From: Herbaspirillum frisingense
GTDB taxonomy: Bacteria; Pseudomonadota; Gammaproteobacteria; Burkholderiales; Burkholderiaceae_D
Length of the DNA stretch: 41,438 bases
Reading direction: 5' to 3'
NCBI GenBank assembly: GCA_009914615.1
Contig: WNDX01000020.1
Span: 1 to 41,438 of the forward strand
Position numbers and translations under genes: made by a program
Notes under the pieces: generated by a model
Database searches by the model: none
What the model was told of the DNA's origin: nothing
What the model saw: only the letters and a program-made list of their open reading frames with translations
Part shown: positions 1 to 7,685 of the stretch, one piece after another
Layout of the letters: the number at the start of each line of letters is the position of its first letter
Numbering within the stretch: position 1 is the stretch's first letter

Positions 1-259
1 TTTTTAGGAAAGCGTTCTCCTCCTCCAGCCGCGCCACTTCACGTTTGAGCCGTGCATGTTCGGCCAACTCCAAGCGTTGTGCCTGATCGTCCTGGTCGTG
101 CCGCCGCGCCTGGGCGCGCCAACTGTACAGCTGGGCAGGCTGCAACCCCAGATCACGAGCCACCGTGGTTACCCCTTCTGTGGCCGCTCGCAACAGTGCC
201 TGCTGCCTGAACTCCAGGCTGAACTCCTGCCCCTTTCTGCCTGCCTTGCTCTTGGTCAT
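1..259 (-). CDS. IS3-family transposase OrfA (partial, C-terminus outside window)
   Basis: At least 86 residues of an IS3-type OrfA are visible, beginning MTKSKAGRKGQEFSLEFR. There is a helix-turn-helix (about residues 14-50, with the typical GVTTVARDLGLQPAQLYSW core) followed by a leucine-zipper-like coiled coil (about residues 60-86, ELAEHARLKREVARLEEENAFLK). The visible part ends in the FLKK motif, where the gene runs into an A-rich string (CCTAAAAA). In this family OrfA binds the terminal repeats, and a -1 frameshift on an A-run near the FLKK region produces the OrfAB transposase. The frameshift site itself is cut by the window edge, so its use is inference. A GGAGGTGGACG ribosome-binding region precedes the ATG. 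Confidence 0.85.
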   Translation of the reverse strand, partial: MTKSKAGRKGQEFSLEFRQQALLRAATEGVTTVARDLGLQPAQLYSWRAQARRHDQDDQAQRLELAEHARLKREVARLEEENAFLK

Positions 260-323
260 CGTCCACCTCCTATTGCGATAGTTAATCGCTTATAGGGGTG
301 TCCGTGAAACGGGGGCAAGATCA
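1..323 (-). mobile_element. IS3-family insertion sequence, one end (partial)
   Basis: The left edge of the window is the orfA end of an IS3-family element that continues outside. Read on the minus strand, a TG-starting terminus (TGATCTTGCCCCCGTTTCAC, outermost base near 323) is followed by about 60 bp of leader and then the transposase OrfA start at 259. IS3 elements typically begin with TG and have an inverted repeat of 20-40 bp. The exact terminus and any target duplication cannot be confirmed because the other end is outside the window. Confidence 0.75.
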
Positions 324-558
324 CCTTGGCGGAAGAGGGGAAGCCTTGTGTGCTGCGGCTTTCGGGTCGGTACGCAGAATCGAAGGCGAGATCGGTGCAA
401 TGAGTTTGCCCATCGATGCCACACAATGCGACGGAAACGGAATTTCCTTTCGTATCAGGTACTTGGGTGGGTTTTCAAGGTCCTGTCCACAGACTTGCAC
501 CCAACATCTGTGAATAAGCGCGCCGGAAAGATAGGCGGCGCCATCCGGGCGCAGAAAG
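324..558. other. Non-coding interval between IS end and zinc-operon terminator
   Basis: No convincing gene is seen here. The short open frames on both strands lack ribosome-binding sites and recognisable domains. The interval separates the insertion sequence from the terminator of the minus-strand operon, and may contain remnants of whatever the element landed in. Confidence 0.5.
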
Positions 559-603
559 GAAAAATGCCGCCCGCTCCAGTCATCGGAGCACGAGCGGCAT
601 TCT
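559..603 (-). terminator. Rho-independent terminator of the DUF2796/ABC/DUF3299 operon
   Basis: On the minus strand AATGCCGC pairs with GCGGCATT around an inner GCTCC/GGAGC stem and is followed by TTTTT. It lies about 45 bp behind the stop of the DUF3299 gene. Confidence 0.8.
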
Positions 604-648
604 TGACTTGACCAGGGCGTCTGGTGACGGCGCACGAAGGGGGAGCGA

Positions 649-1425
649 TCAGCCGTTGTCGGGCGCCGTGTAAGGCTCGACGCTGACCGCCGTCATGCTG
701 TAGCCGGATGCGCCCATCGACGAGTCCGAACGCTCGACCTTGATCACGCCATTGATCCACACCGCATCCATGGTGCGTACGTTCTTGACGGCCTTGGAAC
801 TGCGCACGTGGATGATCTGGTTGGCCGGCGGCGGCGGTACGTGGATGCAGGCGCCGAAATAGGGCACCAGCAGGAATTCCTTGAGCGCCTCGCCCTCGCG
901 ATCCAGCGAGACCACGAAGCCCGGCAGGCGCACCGCCTTGCCTTCCATCGCGGTATCGACGGGGGCTTGCTTCCAGTATTTCTTGGCCTTCCACAGCGCG
1001 GCGTCGGCGCGCGGGTCGTTATCATCCAGCTGGTCCAGCTTCAAGCCCTTGAACGGCGCCATGGCGTCCCAGTCCTTGGGGATCAGCGATTCCCAGGCGA
1101 TCTCGCGATAGCCATCCACCATCTTGCCGGAAGCCTTGTAAGGCTGGTCGGTGACAGTGGGGCTTTGCTGCAGGTGATCGCCGACCTGATAGCGGCCATT
1201 CGAGGCATCGGCCACGCCGCTGACGGTGCTGCCGGCGTCGGCGCGCGCGGTCACGGCGGGTACGGCGCCGGCCAGCGGGGCGCCCGCGGCGGCTTGCGGC
1301 CCGGTTGCGGCATTGGCGACCGGCGCGCTCTCGGCCGCGTCGCCGGAATGGGCGACCAGGCGCACGCCGGTGCCCACCAGCAGGCCCGCGGCGACGATGC
1401 CGCCTATCCAATAGAGGGTTTTCAT
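649..1425 (-). CDS. DUF3299 family protein of a zinc-linked ABC locus
   Basis: A 258-residue protein with an N-terminal hydrophobic segment (about residues 4-24, an uncleaved anchor or signal peptide), an Ala/Gly-rich linker to about residue 80, and a C-terminal domain resembling DUF3299 (about residues 105-255; REIAWESLIPKDW at its start, FLLVPYFGACIHVPPPPANQ in its centre). The single Cys-His pair in the GACIHVPPP segment is the most conserved-looking part. Function is unknown. DUF3299 proteins are repeatedly found with a DUF2796 protein and a MacB/FtsX-like ABC pair in zinc-responsive operons (the PA4063-PA4066 type of Pseudomonas). Here it is the last gene of such an operon, 19 bp behind the permease. 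A periplasmic, membrane-anchored role in metal handling is inference. Confidence 0.8.
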   Translation of the reverse strand: MKTLYWIGGIVAAGLLVGTGVRLVAHSGDAAESAPVANAATGPQAAAGAPLAGAVPAVTARADAGSTVSGVADASNGRYQVGDHLQQSPTVTDQPYKASGKMVDGYREIAWESLIPKDWDAMAPFKGLKLDQLDDNDPRADAALWKAKKYWKQAPVDTAMEGKAVRLPGFVVSLDREGEALKEFLLVPYFGACIHVPPPPANQIIHVRSSKAVKNVRTMDAVWINGVIKVERSDSSMGASGYSMTAVSVEPYTAPDNG

Positions 1426-1444
1426 TTCAGGAGCGGATAAAAGT

Positions 1445-2713
1445 TCAGATTCTCGGCGTCAGTCCGTCGGACAGGCTCAGCTTGTAGGCGCGCAGGCCCG
1501 GCAACAGGCTGGCGGCGAAACCGGCGGCGACGGTCCAGAGCAGCAATTGTAATTCGCCTGCGGCAGGCCATGCAGGCTGCAGCGCGATGCCGAACTGCGA
1601 GGCCAGCATCGGCCCCAGCGCCAGCACCAGCGCGCTCAGCAACAGCACGCCCAGCGCCACGCCGGCCAGCATCACGCCCAGACCTTCGACGGACAGCAGC
1701 AGGAATACATCCCAGGGCCGCGCACCGACAGAGCGCAGGATGGCCAGCTCGCGCCGGCGCTCGCCCAGGCTGGCAAGGATCGCCGCCACCAGGCCCGCCA
1801 GGCCGACCACCACCACCATCCCGGAGACCACCAGCAGTGCGTTCTCGCCGATGCCGACCACATCCCACAACTGATCCAGCGCCACGCCCGGCAGCACCGC
1901 CATCAGCGGCTCCTTGAAGCCCTCGCCGTCGGCGATGTCGCGCTGCACGGCGAACACGCGGGCGCGGCTTTTCAGACCGACCAGCACCGCCGTGATGCTC
2001 TTGGGCGTGAGGTCGAACTTCTTCACCAGATTGGCCGCGATGTGCAGGCCGGGCAGCGGCGCACCGCCTTCCCAGTCGAGATGGATGGCTTCCATGCCGT
2101 CCAGGCCGATGTGCACCGTGCGATCCACCGGCGTGCCGGTGCGCGCCAGGATGCCGACCACGGTGAAGGGTTTGTCGGCGTGCCGGGCCAGGCCCATGCC
2201 GCCCATGCCATGCGCCAGGACGATCACGTCGCCCAGCTTGTAATGCAGCTTGTCGGCCACCTCTGCGCCCAGCACTGCTTCGAACACGTCGCCGAAGGGA
2301 CGGCCCTGCGCCAGTTGCAGCGCGCGTCCGTCGCCATAGTGGAAGTGGCGGAAGTAATCGCCGTTGGTGGCCAGCACCGGGAAGCCCTGGTGCGAGTCGC
2401 CCAGCGAGATCGGGATGGTCCAGGCCACGGCCGGGTTGCGCGCCAGCGTCTGGGCGCTGTCCCAGCCCATGTTGTTGGTCGCGCCACCGATGCGGAAGAT
2501 GGCGTACAGCATCAGTTGGATCGGGCTGGTGCGTGCACCCACCACCAGGTCGGTGCCGGACACCGATTGCGAGAAGCCGGCACGCACTTCGTGGCGCACC
2601 CGTTCTATGCCCAGCAGCATGGTGGTGGACAGGGCGATCGCCAACAGCATCAGGCCCAGCGTGAAACGGCGGTTCCAGGCGCTCCTGGAGGCCAGGCGCA
2701 GCAGCAGCTTCAT
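1445..2713 (-). CDS. ABC transporter permease, FtsX/MacB type
   Basis: A 422-residue permease with the FtsX/MacB architecture: one N-terminal membrane segment (about 15-35), a large periplasmic domain (about 40-285) and three C-terminal membrane segments (about 290-320, 340-370, 390-410). The FtsX-typical region GERRRELAILRSVGARPWDV lies between the second and third segments. The start codon overlaps the stop of the ATPase gene (ATGA), so the two are translationally coupled. Such permeases often extract or release substrates at the periplasmic face and do not import them. With DUF2796 and DUF3299 partners and a divergent znu operon, a role in zinc handling is likely, but the substrate is unknown. 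Confidence 0.85.
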   Translation of the reverse strand: MKLLLRLASRSAWNRRFTLGLMLLAIALSTTMLLGIERVRHEVRAGFSQSVSGTDLVVGARTSPIQLMLYAIFRIGGATNNMGWDSAQTLARNPAVAWTIPISLGDSHQGFPVLATNGDYFRHFHYGDGRALQLAQGRPFGDVFEAVLGAEVADKLHYKLGDVIVLAHGMGGMGLARHADKPFTVVGILARTGTPVDRTVHIGLDGMEAIHLDWEGGAPLPGLHIAANLVKKFDLTPKSITAVLVGLKSRARVFAVQRDIADGEGFKEPLMAVLPGVALDQLWDVVGIGENALLVVSGMVVVVGLAGLVAAILASLGERRRELAILRSVGARPWDVFLLLSVEGLGVMLAGVALGVLLLSALVLALGPMLASQFGIALQPAWPAAGELQLLLWTVAAGFAASLLPGLRAYKLSLSDGLTPRI

Positions 2714-3438
2714 GCGGTCTCCCCGGCGCGCGCGGCGCGATTGATCTGTTCGAGGGCGACGCGGCGATGGAAGCGTTCGGCCAGGCGCAGGTCATGACTG
2801 ACGAAGACCAGCGCCGATCCGCCATGGCCGCATTCGCGTTGAAGCAGGTCGAGGAAGGCTTGCTGGCGATCGCTGTCCAGCGCCGAGGTCGGTTCATCGG
2901 CGACAATGATTTCGGGCCGGCCGATCAAGGCGCGCGCCGCCGCCACGCGCTGCTGCTGGCCGATCGACAATTGCGTCGCCGGGCGCGTCCACAGGGCTGG
3001 CGCCAGGTCCAGCGCGGCCAGCAGCGCCTGCGCCGTTTCCTGCAGGTTGCCGCCTTGCTGCAGGGCGCGTTCCTTGCGGTAAGCGGAGAACTGGCAGGGC
3101 AGCAGCACGTTGTCGGTGATCGAGAGATAGGGCAGCAGATTGAATTGCTGGAAGATGAAGCCGATGTGGTCCACGCGGAAGCGGTCGCGGCGCGCCGCGG
3201 GCAAGCCTTGCAAGGCCTGGCCCAGCACTTCCACGCTGCCTTCCTGCGGTGCGATGATGCCGCCGATGGCGGCCAGCAGCGTGCTCTTGCCGCTACCGCT
3301 GGGGCCGCTGATGAAGACGTGCTCTTGCGCCTCCACCCGCAATTGATCGAGCGCCAGCGCGGGATGCGGCTGGCCGGGCCAGGTAAAGCTGATGTCGCGC
3401 AGATGGATGGCGGCGGAAGCGGGCTGAGGCGGGTTCAT
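2710..3438 (-). CDS. ABC transporter ATP-binding protein (MacB/LolD type)
   Basis: A 242-residue ABC ATPase. Walker A is GPSGSGKS (residues 45-52), the signature is LSIGQQQR and Walker B with its following D-loop is IIVADEPTSALD. The LolD/MacB type is suggested by length, by the QFNLLPYLSITDNVLLP stretch after the Q-loop and by pairing with an FtsX-like permease whose start overlaps its stop. It powers the cytoplasmic side of the transporter and is the second gene of the four-gene minus-strand operon, about 130 bp behind the DUF2796 gene. Confidence 0.88.
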   Translation of the reverse strand: MNPPQPASAAIHLRDISFTWPGQPHPALALDQLRVEAQEHVFISGPSGSGKSTLLAAIGGIIAPQEGSVEVLGQALQGLPAARRDRFRVDHIGFIFQQFNLLPYLSITDNVLLPCQFSAYRKERALQQGGNLQETAQALLAALDLAPALWTRPATQLSIGQQQRVAAARALIGRPEIIVADEPTSALDSDRQQAFLDLLQRECGHGGSALVFVSHDLRLAERFHRRVALEQINRAARAGETA

Positions 3439-3567
3439 GTCAGGCGGGCAGCGGAAGCGGACGTGCGGGAAATGAAGGAACGGCGGGCAGCGAAGCTGCC
3501 GTCATGATATCCCTGGATGCTGTCAACGGCCTGACTTCCCCGTCGGGCCGCGACGGCGATGACTGGA

Positions 3568-4152
3568 TCAGTTGATGGGAATCAGGGCGCTGCCTGGCAC
3601 CAGTTGGGCGGCGGCCTGCTTCTTCGGCGTGGCCAGTTGCACGTCGATGCGCTGGAAGCCCGGGAAGGCGCTGAACAGGCCGCTCGCATCCACGGTATTG
3701 AGCGCGCCCGGGCTGGCGCAGACCAGGGTGAAGTCGCCATCGAGGTCGGCGTGGCCGTCATTGGGAGCGGCCTCGGGATTGCTCACGGCTTTCTCGCCCA
3801 GCAGCGCGGGCGGCAGCGCGGCGGATTCGAGCTGCACTTCGGCCGGCTTGCATTGCGCCGCCGGATCGGTGACGAAGATGCGACTGACGTCGCGCAGCAT
3901 CTTGGCCGCGGCTTCCACGGTGTCCTTGTCGCGGGTAGTGGTGGCGGCATGTTCGAAGCCGACCACATTGATCAGCGGCGTATCCAGGTGCAGCGTCAGC
4001 GTATTGCCTTCCAGCGCCACGTCCAGCTTGCCCACGCCATGTACGTGAGCCGGATGGTTGCCGTGATGATCGTGGCCGTCGGCCGCCAGAACGGAAGCCG
4101 GCAGGCAGGCCAGCGAGGAGAGAATCAGAGGGAGGACGGAGAGACGGGACAT
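3568..4152 (-). CDS. DUF2796 (ZrgA-like) periplasmic zinc-associated protein
   Basis: A 194-residue protein with a Sec signal peptide (about residues 1-23, ending VLA-AD) and a His-rich N-terminus (DGHDHHGNHPAHVHGVGKLD) just after the cleavage site. This is typical of DUF2796 proteins, whose family knowledge links them to zinc-repressed operons in Vibrio (zrg) and Pseudomonas. The visible histidines could bind Zn(II). It is the first gene of the minus-strand operon with the ABC ATPase, permease and DUF3299 protein. It is divergent from znuCBA across a 340 bp region containing candidate Zur palindromes. It is probably a periplasmic metal-binding component; direct evidence for this organism is lacking. 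Confidence 0.85.
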   Translation of the reverse strand: MSRLSVLPLILSSLACLPASVLAADGHDHHGNHPAHVHGVGKLDVALEGNTLTLHLDTPLINVVGFEHAATTTRDKDTVEAAAKMLRDVSRIFVTDPAAQCKPAEVQLESAALPPALLGEKAVSNPEAAPNDGHADLDGDFTLVCASPGALNTVDASGLFSAFPGFQRIDVQLATPKKQAAAQLVPGSALIPIN

Positions 4153-4223
4153 AGGCAGCTTTCTTCGCGTTGTTGCTGATCGAGCTCAGCATTTTGAACC
4201 TGCTGGTAGGAAAAATTCAGTCT

Positions 4224-4287
4224 TGTTACATTCTGCAACAGGGTTGCATTATAATTCGGTCTTTCCCGATTTTTGCAACTCGGTTGC
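4224..4287. promoter_or_regulatory. Divergent zinc promoter with two candidate Zur palindromes
   Basis: Two inverted repeats of the form GCAAC-N3-GTTGC are seen: TGCAACAGGGTTGCA (4234-4248) and GCAACTCGGTTGC (4275-4287). Their centres are 40 bp apart, about four helical turns. A third, imperfect one (TGTTACA-TTC-TGCAACA, 4224-4240) overlaps the first. Between the two perfect palindromes is ATTATAAT (4248-4255), which reads as a -10 element on both strands and could serve both operons. A Fur-family regulator (Zur) is the expected binder because both flanking operons are zinc-uptake types. The identity of the binder is inference. Confidence 0.55.
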
Positions 4288-4381
4288 GTACGATCACGGG
4301 CCGGGCCCGGATCGCCGCCGCCGTGTTGCGTTCTTTACTCTTAGTCAGGTTCTTCGCCGTGTCGGTTCTCTCTCGTTTGTT

Positions 4382-4490
4382 GATGAAGCAGGGCGTGCTC
4401 GCCAGCCCCTGGTGGCAGCGCGTGCTCGCGGTCTTGCCCGTCATCCTGCTGCTGTGGCTGGGCGTGCAGTGGGCGCTGGGGGAGGGCTGA
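4382..4490 (+). CDS. Small single-span membrane protein upstream of znuC
   Basis: A 35-residue ORF, MKQGVLASPWWQRVLAV followed by a hydrophobic stretch (PVILLLWLGVQWAL). It ends one base before the znuC start (TGAGATG), which suggests translational coupling. The frame stays open upstream, so a longer protein starting at the in-frame GTG near 4358 is possible. It has no recognised family. Its position as first gene of the znu operon suggests either a small accessory membrane subunit or a leader that sets znuC translation. Confidence 0.4.
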
Positions 4491-4491
4491 G

Positions 4492-5334
4492 ATGAACGCA
4501 GAGACCGGCGCCGCCATTTCCCTGGAGAACCTGACCGTCAGCTATCGCCGCCATCCGGCGCTGCATCACGTCAACGGCGCCTTCGCGCGCGGTTCGCTGA
4601 CCGCCATCGTCGGCCCCAACGGCGCTGGCAAGAGCACCTTGCTCAAGAGCATGCTGGGCTTGGTCCGCTGCAACGACGGTCGGGTCATCACCCACGTGGA
4701 TGCGCAGCGCATCGCCTACCTGCCGCAACAGGCCGAGATCGACCGCAGCTTCCCCATCACGGTGCTGGATTGCGTGCTGTTGGGCTATTGGCAGGCCAAG
4801 GGCAACTGGGGCGGCATCGACGCCGGCATGACGTCCCGCGCGCGCCAGTCGCTGGCGGCGGTGGGGCTGGACGGCTTTTCCGGCCGTTCCATTTCCAGCC
4901 TGTCGGTGGGCCAGTTCCAGCGTGTACTGTTCGCCCGCATCCTGCTGCAGGATGCCGAGGTGATCCTGCTCGACGAACCCTTCAACGCCATCGATACCCG
5001 CACCACCGGCGACCTGCTGCGCATCATCTCGGCCTGGCATGCCGAGCGCCGCACCGTGATCGCGGTGCTGCACGACCATGACCAGGTGCGCCGCGCCTTC
5101 CCGCAGACCTTGCTGCTGGCGCGCAACGTGGTGGCCTGGGGCGACACCATGGAGGTGATGTGCGAAGCCAACCTGCAGCGCGCCCGCGCCATGGCCGAGG
5201 CGGTGGACGAGCACGCCGGCATCTGTGAAGTCAGCGAGGCCGACGTGCTGGCGCTGTCGCGGCCGCGCGACCACGCGCATGGCCACGACCATCGCCATGC
5301 GCATGGCGTGCCGGAGAAGGGTGGCCTGCAATGA
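4492..5334 (+). CDS. znuC: Zinc ABC transporter ATP-binding protein ZnuC
   Basis: A 280-residue ABC ATPase of the metal (zinc/manganese) uptake family. Walker A is GPNGAGKST (41-49), the signature LSVGQ (137-141), Walker B VILLDEP (157-163), followed by a His switch (VLHDHDQV). The C-terminus has a His-rich tail (about 258-272, DHAHGHDHRHAHG), which is common in zinc transporter ATPases and may sense or buffer cytosolic zinc. It overlaps znuB by four bases (ATGA) and lies directly behind a small membrane ORF. Zinc is favoured over manganese by the His-rich tail and the His-rich loop of the neighbouring ZnuA. Confidence 0.9.
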   Translation: MNAETGAAISLENLTVSYRRHPALHHVNGAFARGSLTAIVGPNGAGKSTLLKSMLGLVRCNDGRVITHVDAQRIAYLPQQAEIDRSFPITVLDCVLLGYWQAKGNWGGIDAGMTSRARQSLAAVGLDGFSGRSISSLSVGQFQRVLFARILLQDAEVILLDEPFNAIDTRTTGDLLRIISAWHAERRTVIAVLHDHDQVRRAFPQTLLLARNVVAWGDTMEVMCEANLQRARAMAEAVDEHAGICEVSEADVLALSRPRDHAHGHDHRHAHGVPEKGGLQ

Positions 5335-6218
5335 GCGTGTTGCCGACGATTTACCAGTTCGCCATCGAGCCCTTCCAGGAATTCTCTTTCATGCGTCGCG
5401 CCCTGATCGCGGCGTTCGCGCTGGCCCTGGGCAGCGCGCCGCTGGGCGTGCTGCTGACGCTGCGCCGCATGAGCCTGTTCGGCGAAGCCTTGAGCCACGC
5501 CGTGCTGCCTGGCGTGGCAGTGGGTTTCATCTTCTTCGGCCTGTCGCTGCCGGCGCTCTCCGTCGGCGGCTTCGCGGCCGGGGTGCTGGTGGTGGCGCTG
5601 GCGGGCTGGATCAGCCGCCACACCGAACTCAAGGAAGACGCCAGCATGGCCGCCATTTACGTGGTGGCGCTGGCGCTGGGCGTGATCCTGATCTCGCGCC
5701 ACGGCACCCAGCTTGATCTCTTGCACATCCTCTTCGGCAACGTGCTGGGTGTGGACAGCGAAGGCCTGGTCCTGATCGCCGGCGTGGCCAGCGCCAGCGT
5801 GCTGGGCATCGCCGCGCTGTACCGCGGCCTGCTGCTGGAGAGCTTCGACCCGGCCTACATGGCGGTCGGCGGCGGACGCAGCGGCGGGGCGATCTACCAG
5901 CAGGTGTTCCTGATGCTGGTGGTGATGAACCTGGTGGCTTCGTTCCAGACACTGGGCACGCTGATGGCCGTCGGCCTGATGATGCTGCCAGCGGTGTCCG
6001 CGCGGCTGTGGCACGACACGCTGCCGGCCCAGCTCTGCAACAGCGTGCTGCAAGCCGCCATCGCCGGTTATACAGGCTTGCTGATTTCCTATTACGCCTC
6101 GGTGCCGTCGGGGCCGGTGATCATCGTCTGCGCCGGCGCCCTGTACGCCGCCTCGCTGCTGCTGGCGCCGCGCGGCTGGCTGCCGCGCCTGCTGCGCCGG
6201 CCGCACCTGCAAGGCTGA
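5331..6218 (+). CDS. znuB: Zinc ABC transporter permease ZnuB
   Basis: A 295-residue ABC-3 family permease with about eight membrane segments spread along its length and the family's LFGEALSHAVLPGVAVGF motif near residues 45-65. The central GNVLGVDSEG region is also typical. The start overlaps the znuC stop. It forms the inner-membrane channel for zinc import with ZnuC and ZnuA. It is encoded in the order C-B-A, 30 bp before znuA. Confidence 0.9.
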   Translation: MSVLPTIYQFAIEPFQEFSFMRRALIAAFALALGSAPLGVLLTLRRMSLFGEALSHAVLPGVAVGFIFFGLSLPALSVGGFAAGVLVVALAGWISRHTELKEDASMAAIYVVALALGVILISRHGTQLDLLHILFGNVLGVDSEGLVLIAGVASASVLGIAALYRGLLLESFDPAYMAVGGGRSGGAIYQQVFLMLVVMNLVASFQTLGTLMAVGLMMLPAVSARLWHDTLPAQLCNSVLQAAIAGYTGLLISYYASVPSGPVIIVCAGALYAASLLLAPRGWLPRLLRRPHLQG

Positions 6219-6248
6219 ACCTTCTTCGTCTTTCTTTCCGGAGTCCGC

Positions 6249-7184
6249 ATGAACCTGTTTCGTCCTCTTTCCGCACTGCTGGCCGCCGTGACGCTGGCGG
6301 TGAGCCTGCCCGCTTCGGCCGCCGAGCGCATTCCCGTGGTGGCCAGCTTCAGCATCCTGGGCGACATCGTCGCCAACGTCGGCGGCGATCGCATCGCCGT
6401 CACCACCCTGGTCGGCCCCGATGAGGACGCGCACGTATTCCAGCCGGCGCCGGACGACATCAAGTCCGTCTCGCGCGCCAAACTGGTGGTGGTCAACGGT
6501 CTCGGTTTCGAAGGCTGGATGGAGCGCCTGGCGCAGTCGGCCAACTACCGCGGCGACATCGTGGTCGCGTCGGCCGGCATCAAGGCGCGTGAACGCGTGG
6601 CCGAGGATGAACATGAGCATGCCGACCATGATCACGAACGTCACCATCACGGCAAGGATGACCCGCATGCCTGGCAGGATCCGCAGAACGTGATCGTCTA
6701 TGCGCGCAACATCGCCGCTGCGCTGGCCAAGCTGGACCCGGCCGGCGCCGACGCTTACCGCAAGAATGGCGAAGCCTATGCGGCCAAGCTGCAGCAGCTG
6801 GATAGCTGGGCCGCGGCGCAATTCGCCCAGGTTCCCGACGCCAAGCGCAAGGTGATCACCTCGCATGATGCCTTCGAATACTTCGGTGCGCGCTACAAGG
6901 TGCGCTTCCTGGCCGCGCAGGGCGTGTCCACCGATAGCGAGCCCAGCGCCAAGGAAGTGGCGACCCTGATCCGCCAGATCCGCAGCGAGAAGATCAAGGC
7001 GCTGTTCTTCGAGAACATGAGCAACCCCAAGCTGCTGCAGCAGATCGCGCGCGAATCCGGCGTGACGGCCGGCGGCAAGCTGTATGCCGACGCCTTGTCC
7101 AAGGCCGGTGGTCCGGCGCCGGATTACCTGTCGCTGATGCGCTACAACATCGGTCAACTGCTGGACAAGATCCGCCTGAACTGA
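6249..7184 (+). CDS. znuA: Zinc ABC transporter substrate-binding protein ZnuA
   Basis: A 311-residue periplasmic cluster A-I binding protein. The signal peptide spans about residues 1-24 (ASA-AE). Predicted metal ligands are His62 (DEDAHVFQP), His140 (DPHAWQDP), His206 (TSHDAFEYFG) and an Asp near the C-terminus (LYADALS). A His/Asp/Glu-rich loop at residues 119-139 directly precedes the second ligand; this loop is characteristic of zinc-specific ZnuA rather than manganese receptors. It is the third gene of the znuCBA operon. A GC-rich hairpin at 7239-7261 lies behind it. Confidence 0.92.
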   Translation: MNLFRPLSALLAAVTLAVSLPASAAERIPVVASFSILGDIVANVGGDRIAVTTLVGPDEDAHVFQPAPDDIKSVSRAKLVVVNGLGFEGWMERLAQSANYRGDIVVASAGIKARERVAEDEHEHADHDHERHHHGKDDPHAWQDPQNVIVYARNIAAALAKLDPAGADAYRKNGEAYAAKLQQLDSWAAAQFAQVPDAKRKVITSHDAFEYFGARYKVRFLAAQGVSTDSEPSAKEVATLIRQIRSEKIKALFFENMSNPKLLQQIARESGVTAGGKLYADALSKAGGPAPDYLSLMRYNIGQLLDKIRLN

Positions 7185-7238
7185 GACCGGCGCCGGCTCG
7201 CCACGCGTGGCCGGCAAATCGCGTATGCTTGTGGCCTC

Positions 7239-7261
7239 CGCGCCGGCCAGGGGCCGGCGCG
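7239..7261. repeat. GC-rich perfect hairpin behind znuA
   Basis: CGCGCCGGCC and GGCCGGCGCG form a 10 bp stem around a 3-base loop. There is no T-run, so it may stabilise the znu mRNA end or act as a weak terminator. It may also be transcribed in the leader of the next gene. Confidence 0.5.
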
Positions 7262-7292
7262 TTCAACCGCACCCCATAAGGAGAAGACAAGC

Positions 7293-7610
7293 ATGAGCAC
7301 CATCACCGTCGTGGCCGTCATCACCGCCAAGCCCGGCAAGCGCGAAGAACTGCTGAACATCGCGCGCGCCAACCTGGCCGCAGTGCGCGCCGAAGAGGGC
7401 TGCATCGAATACGGCCTGGTCGTGGATGTCGATGGTTTCGGCCCGAACCAGGCGCCGATGGGCCCGGATACCTTCGCCTTCGTCGAGAAGTGGACCGGCG
7501 AAGATGCGCTGCGCTTGCACTTCACGCTGCCGCACATGAACGACTACCGCGAGAAATCCAAGGACCTGATCGCCGATCGCAAGGTGCATGTGCTGAAGTC
7601 GGCTGATTGA
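7293..7610 (+). CDS. ABM-domain (YgiN-like) putative quinol monooxygenase
   Basis: A 105-residue protein with a single antibiotic-biosynthesis-monooxygenase (dimeric alpha/beta barrel) domain covering nearly its full length: ITVVAVITAKPGKREEL at the start, EEGCIEYGL in the middle and FVEKWTGEDALRLHFTLPHM later. Family members oxidise quinols or other phenolics without cofactor, and many have no assigned substrate. AAGGAG stands seven bases before the ATG. It appears to be monocistronic, between the znu operon and a convergent LysR gene. Confidence 0.8.
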   Translation: MSTITVVAVITAKPGKREELLNIARANLAAVRAEEGCIEYGLVVDVDGFGPNQAPMGPDTFAFVEKWTGEDALRLHFTLPHMNDYREKSKDLIADRKVHVLKSAD

Positions 7611-7621
7611 CGATATCGCCT

Positions 7622-7643
7622 GATCCCGGCGCCCGCCGGGATC
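7622..7643. terminator. Bidirectional hairpin between convergent genes
   Basis: GATCCCGGCG-CC-CGCCGGGATC is a perfect 10 bp inverted repeat between the convergent ABM-domain and LysR genes, followed by a second, imperfect hairpin (CTTGCC...GGCAAG, to about 7675). T-runs are weak. It resembles the extragenic GGATCCCGGC-type repeats of proteobacteria. Confidence 0.5.
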
Positions 7644-7685
7644 CGTCTTGCCAGCCGGCTTGCAGGCCGGCAAGCTTCTCCGGCC

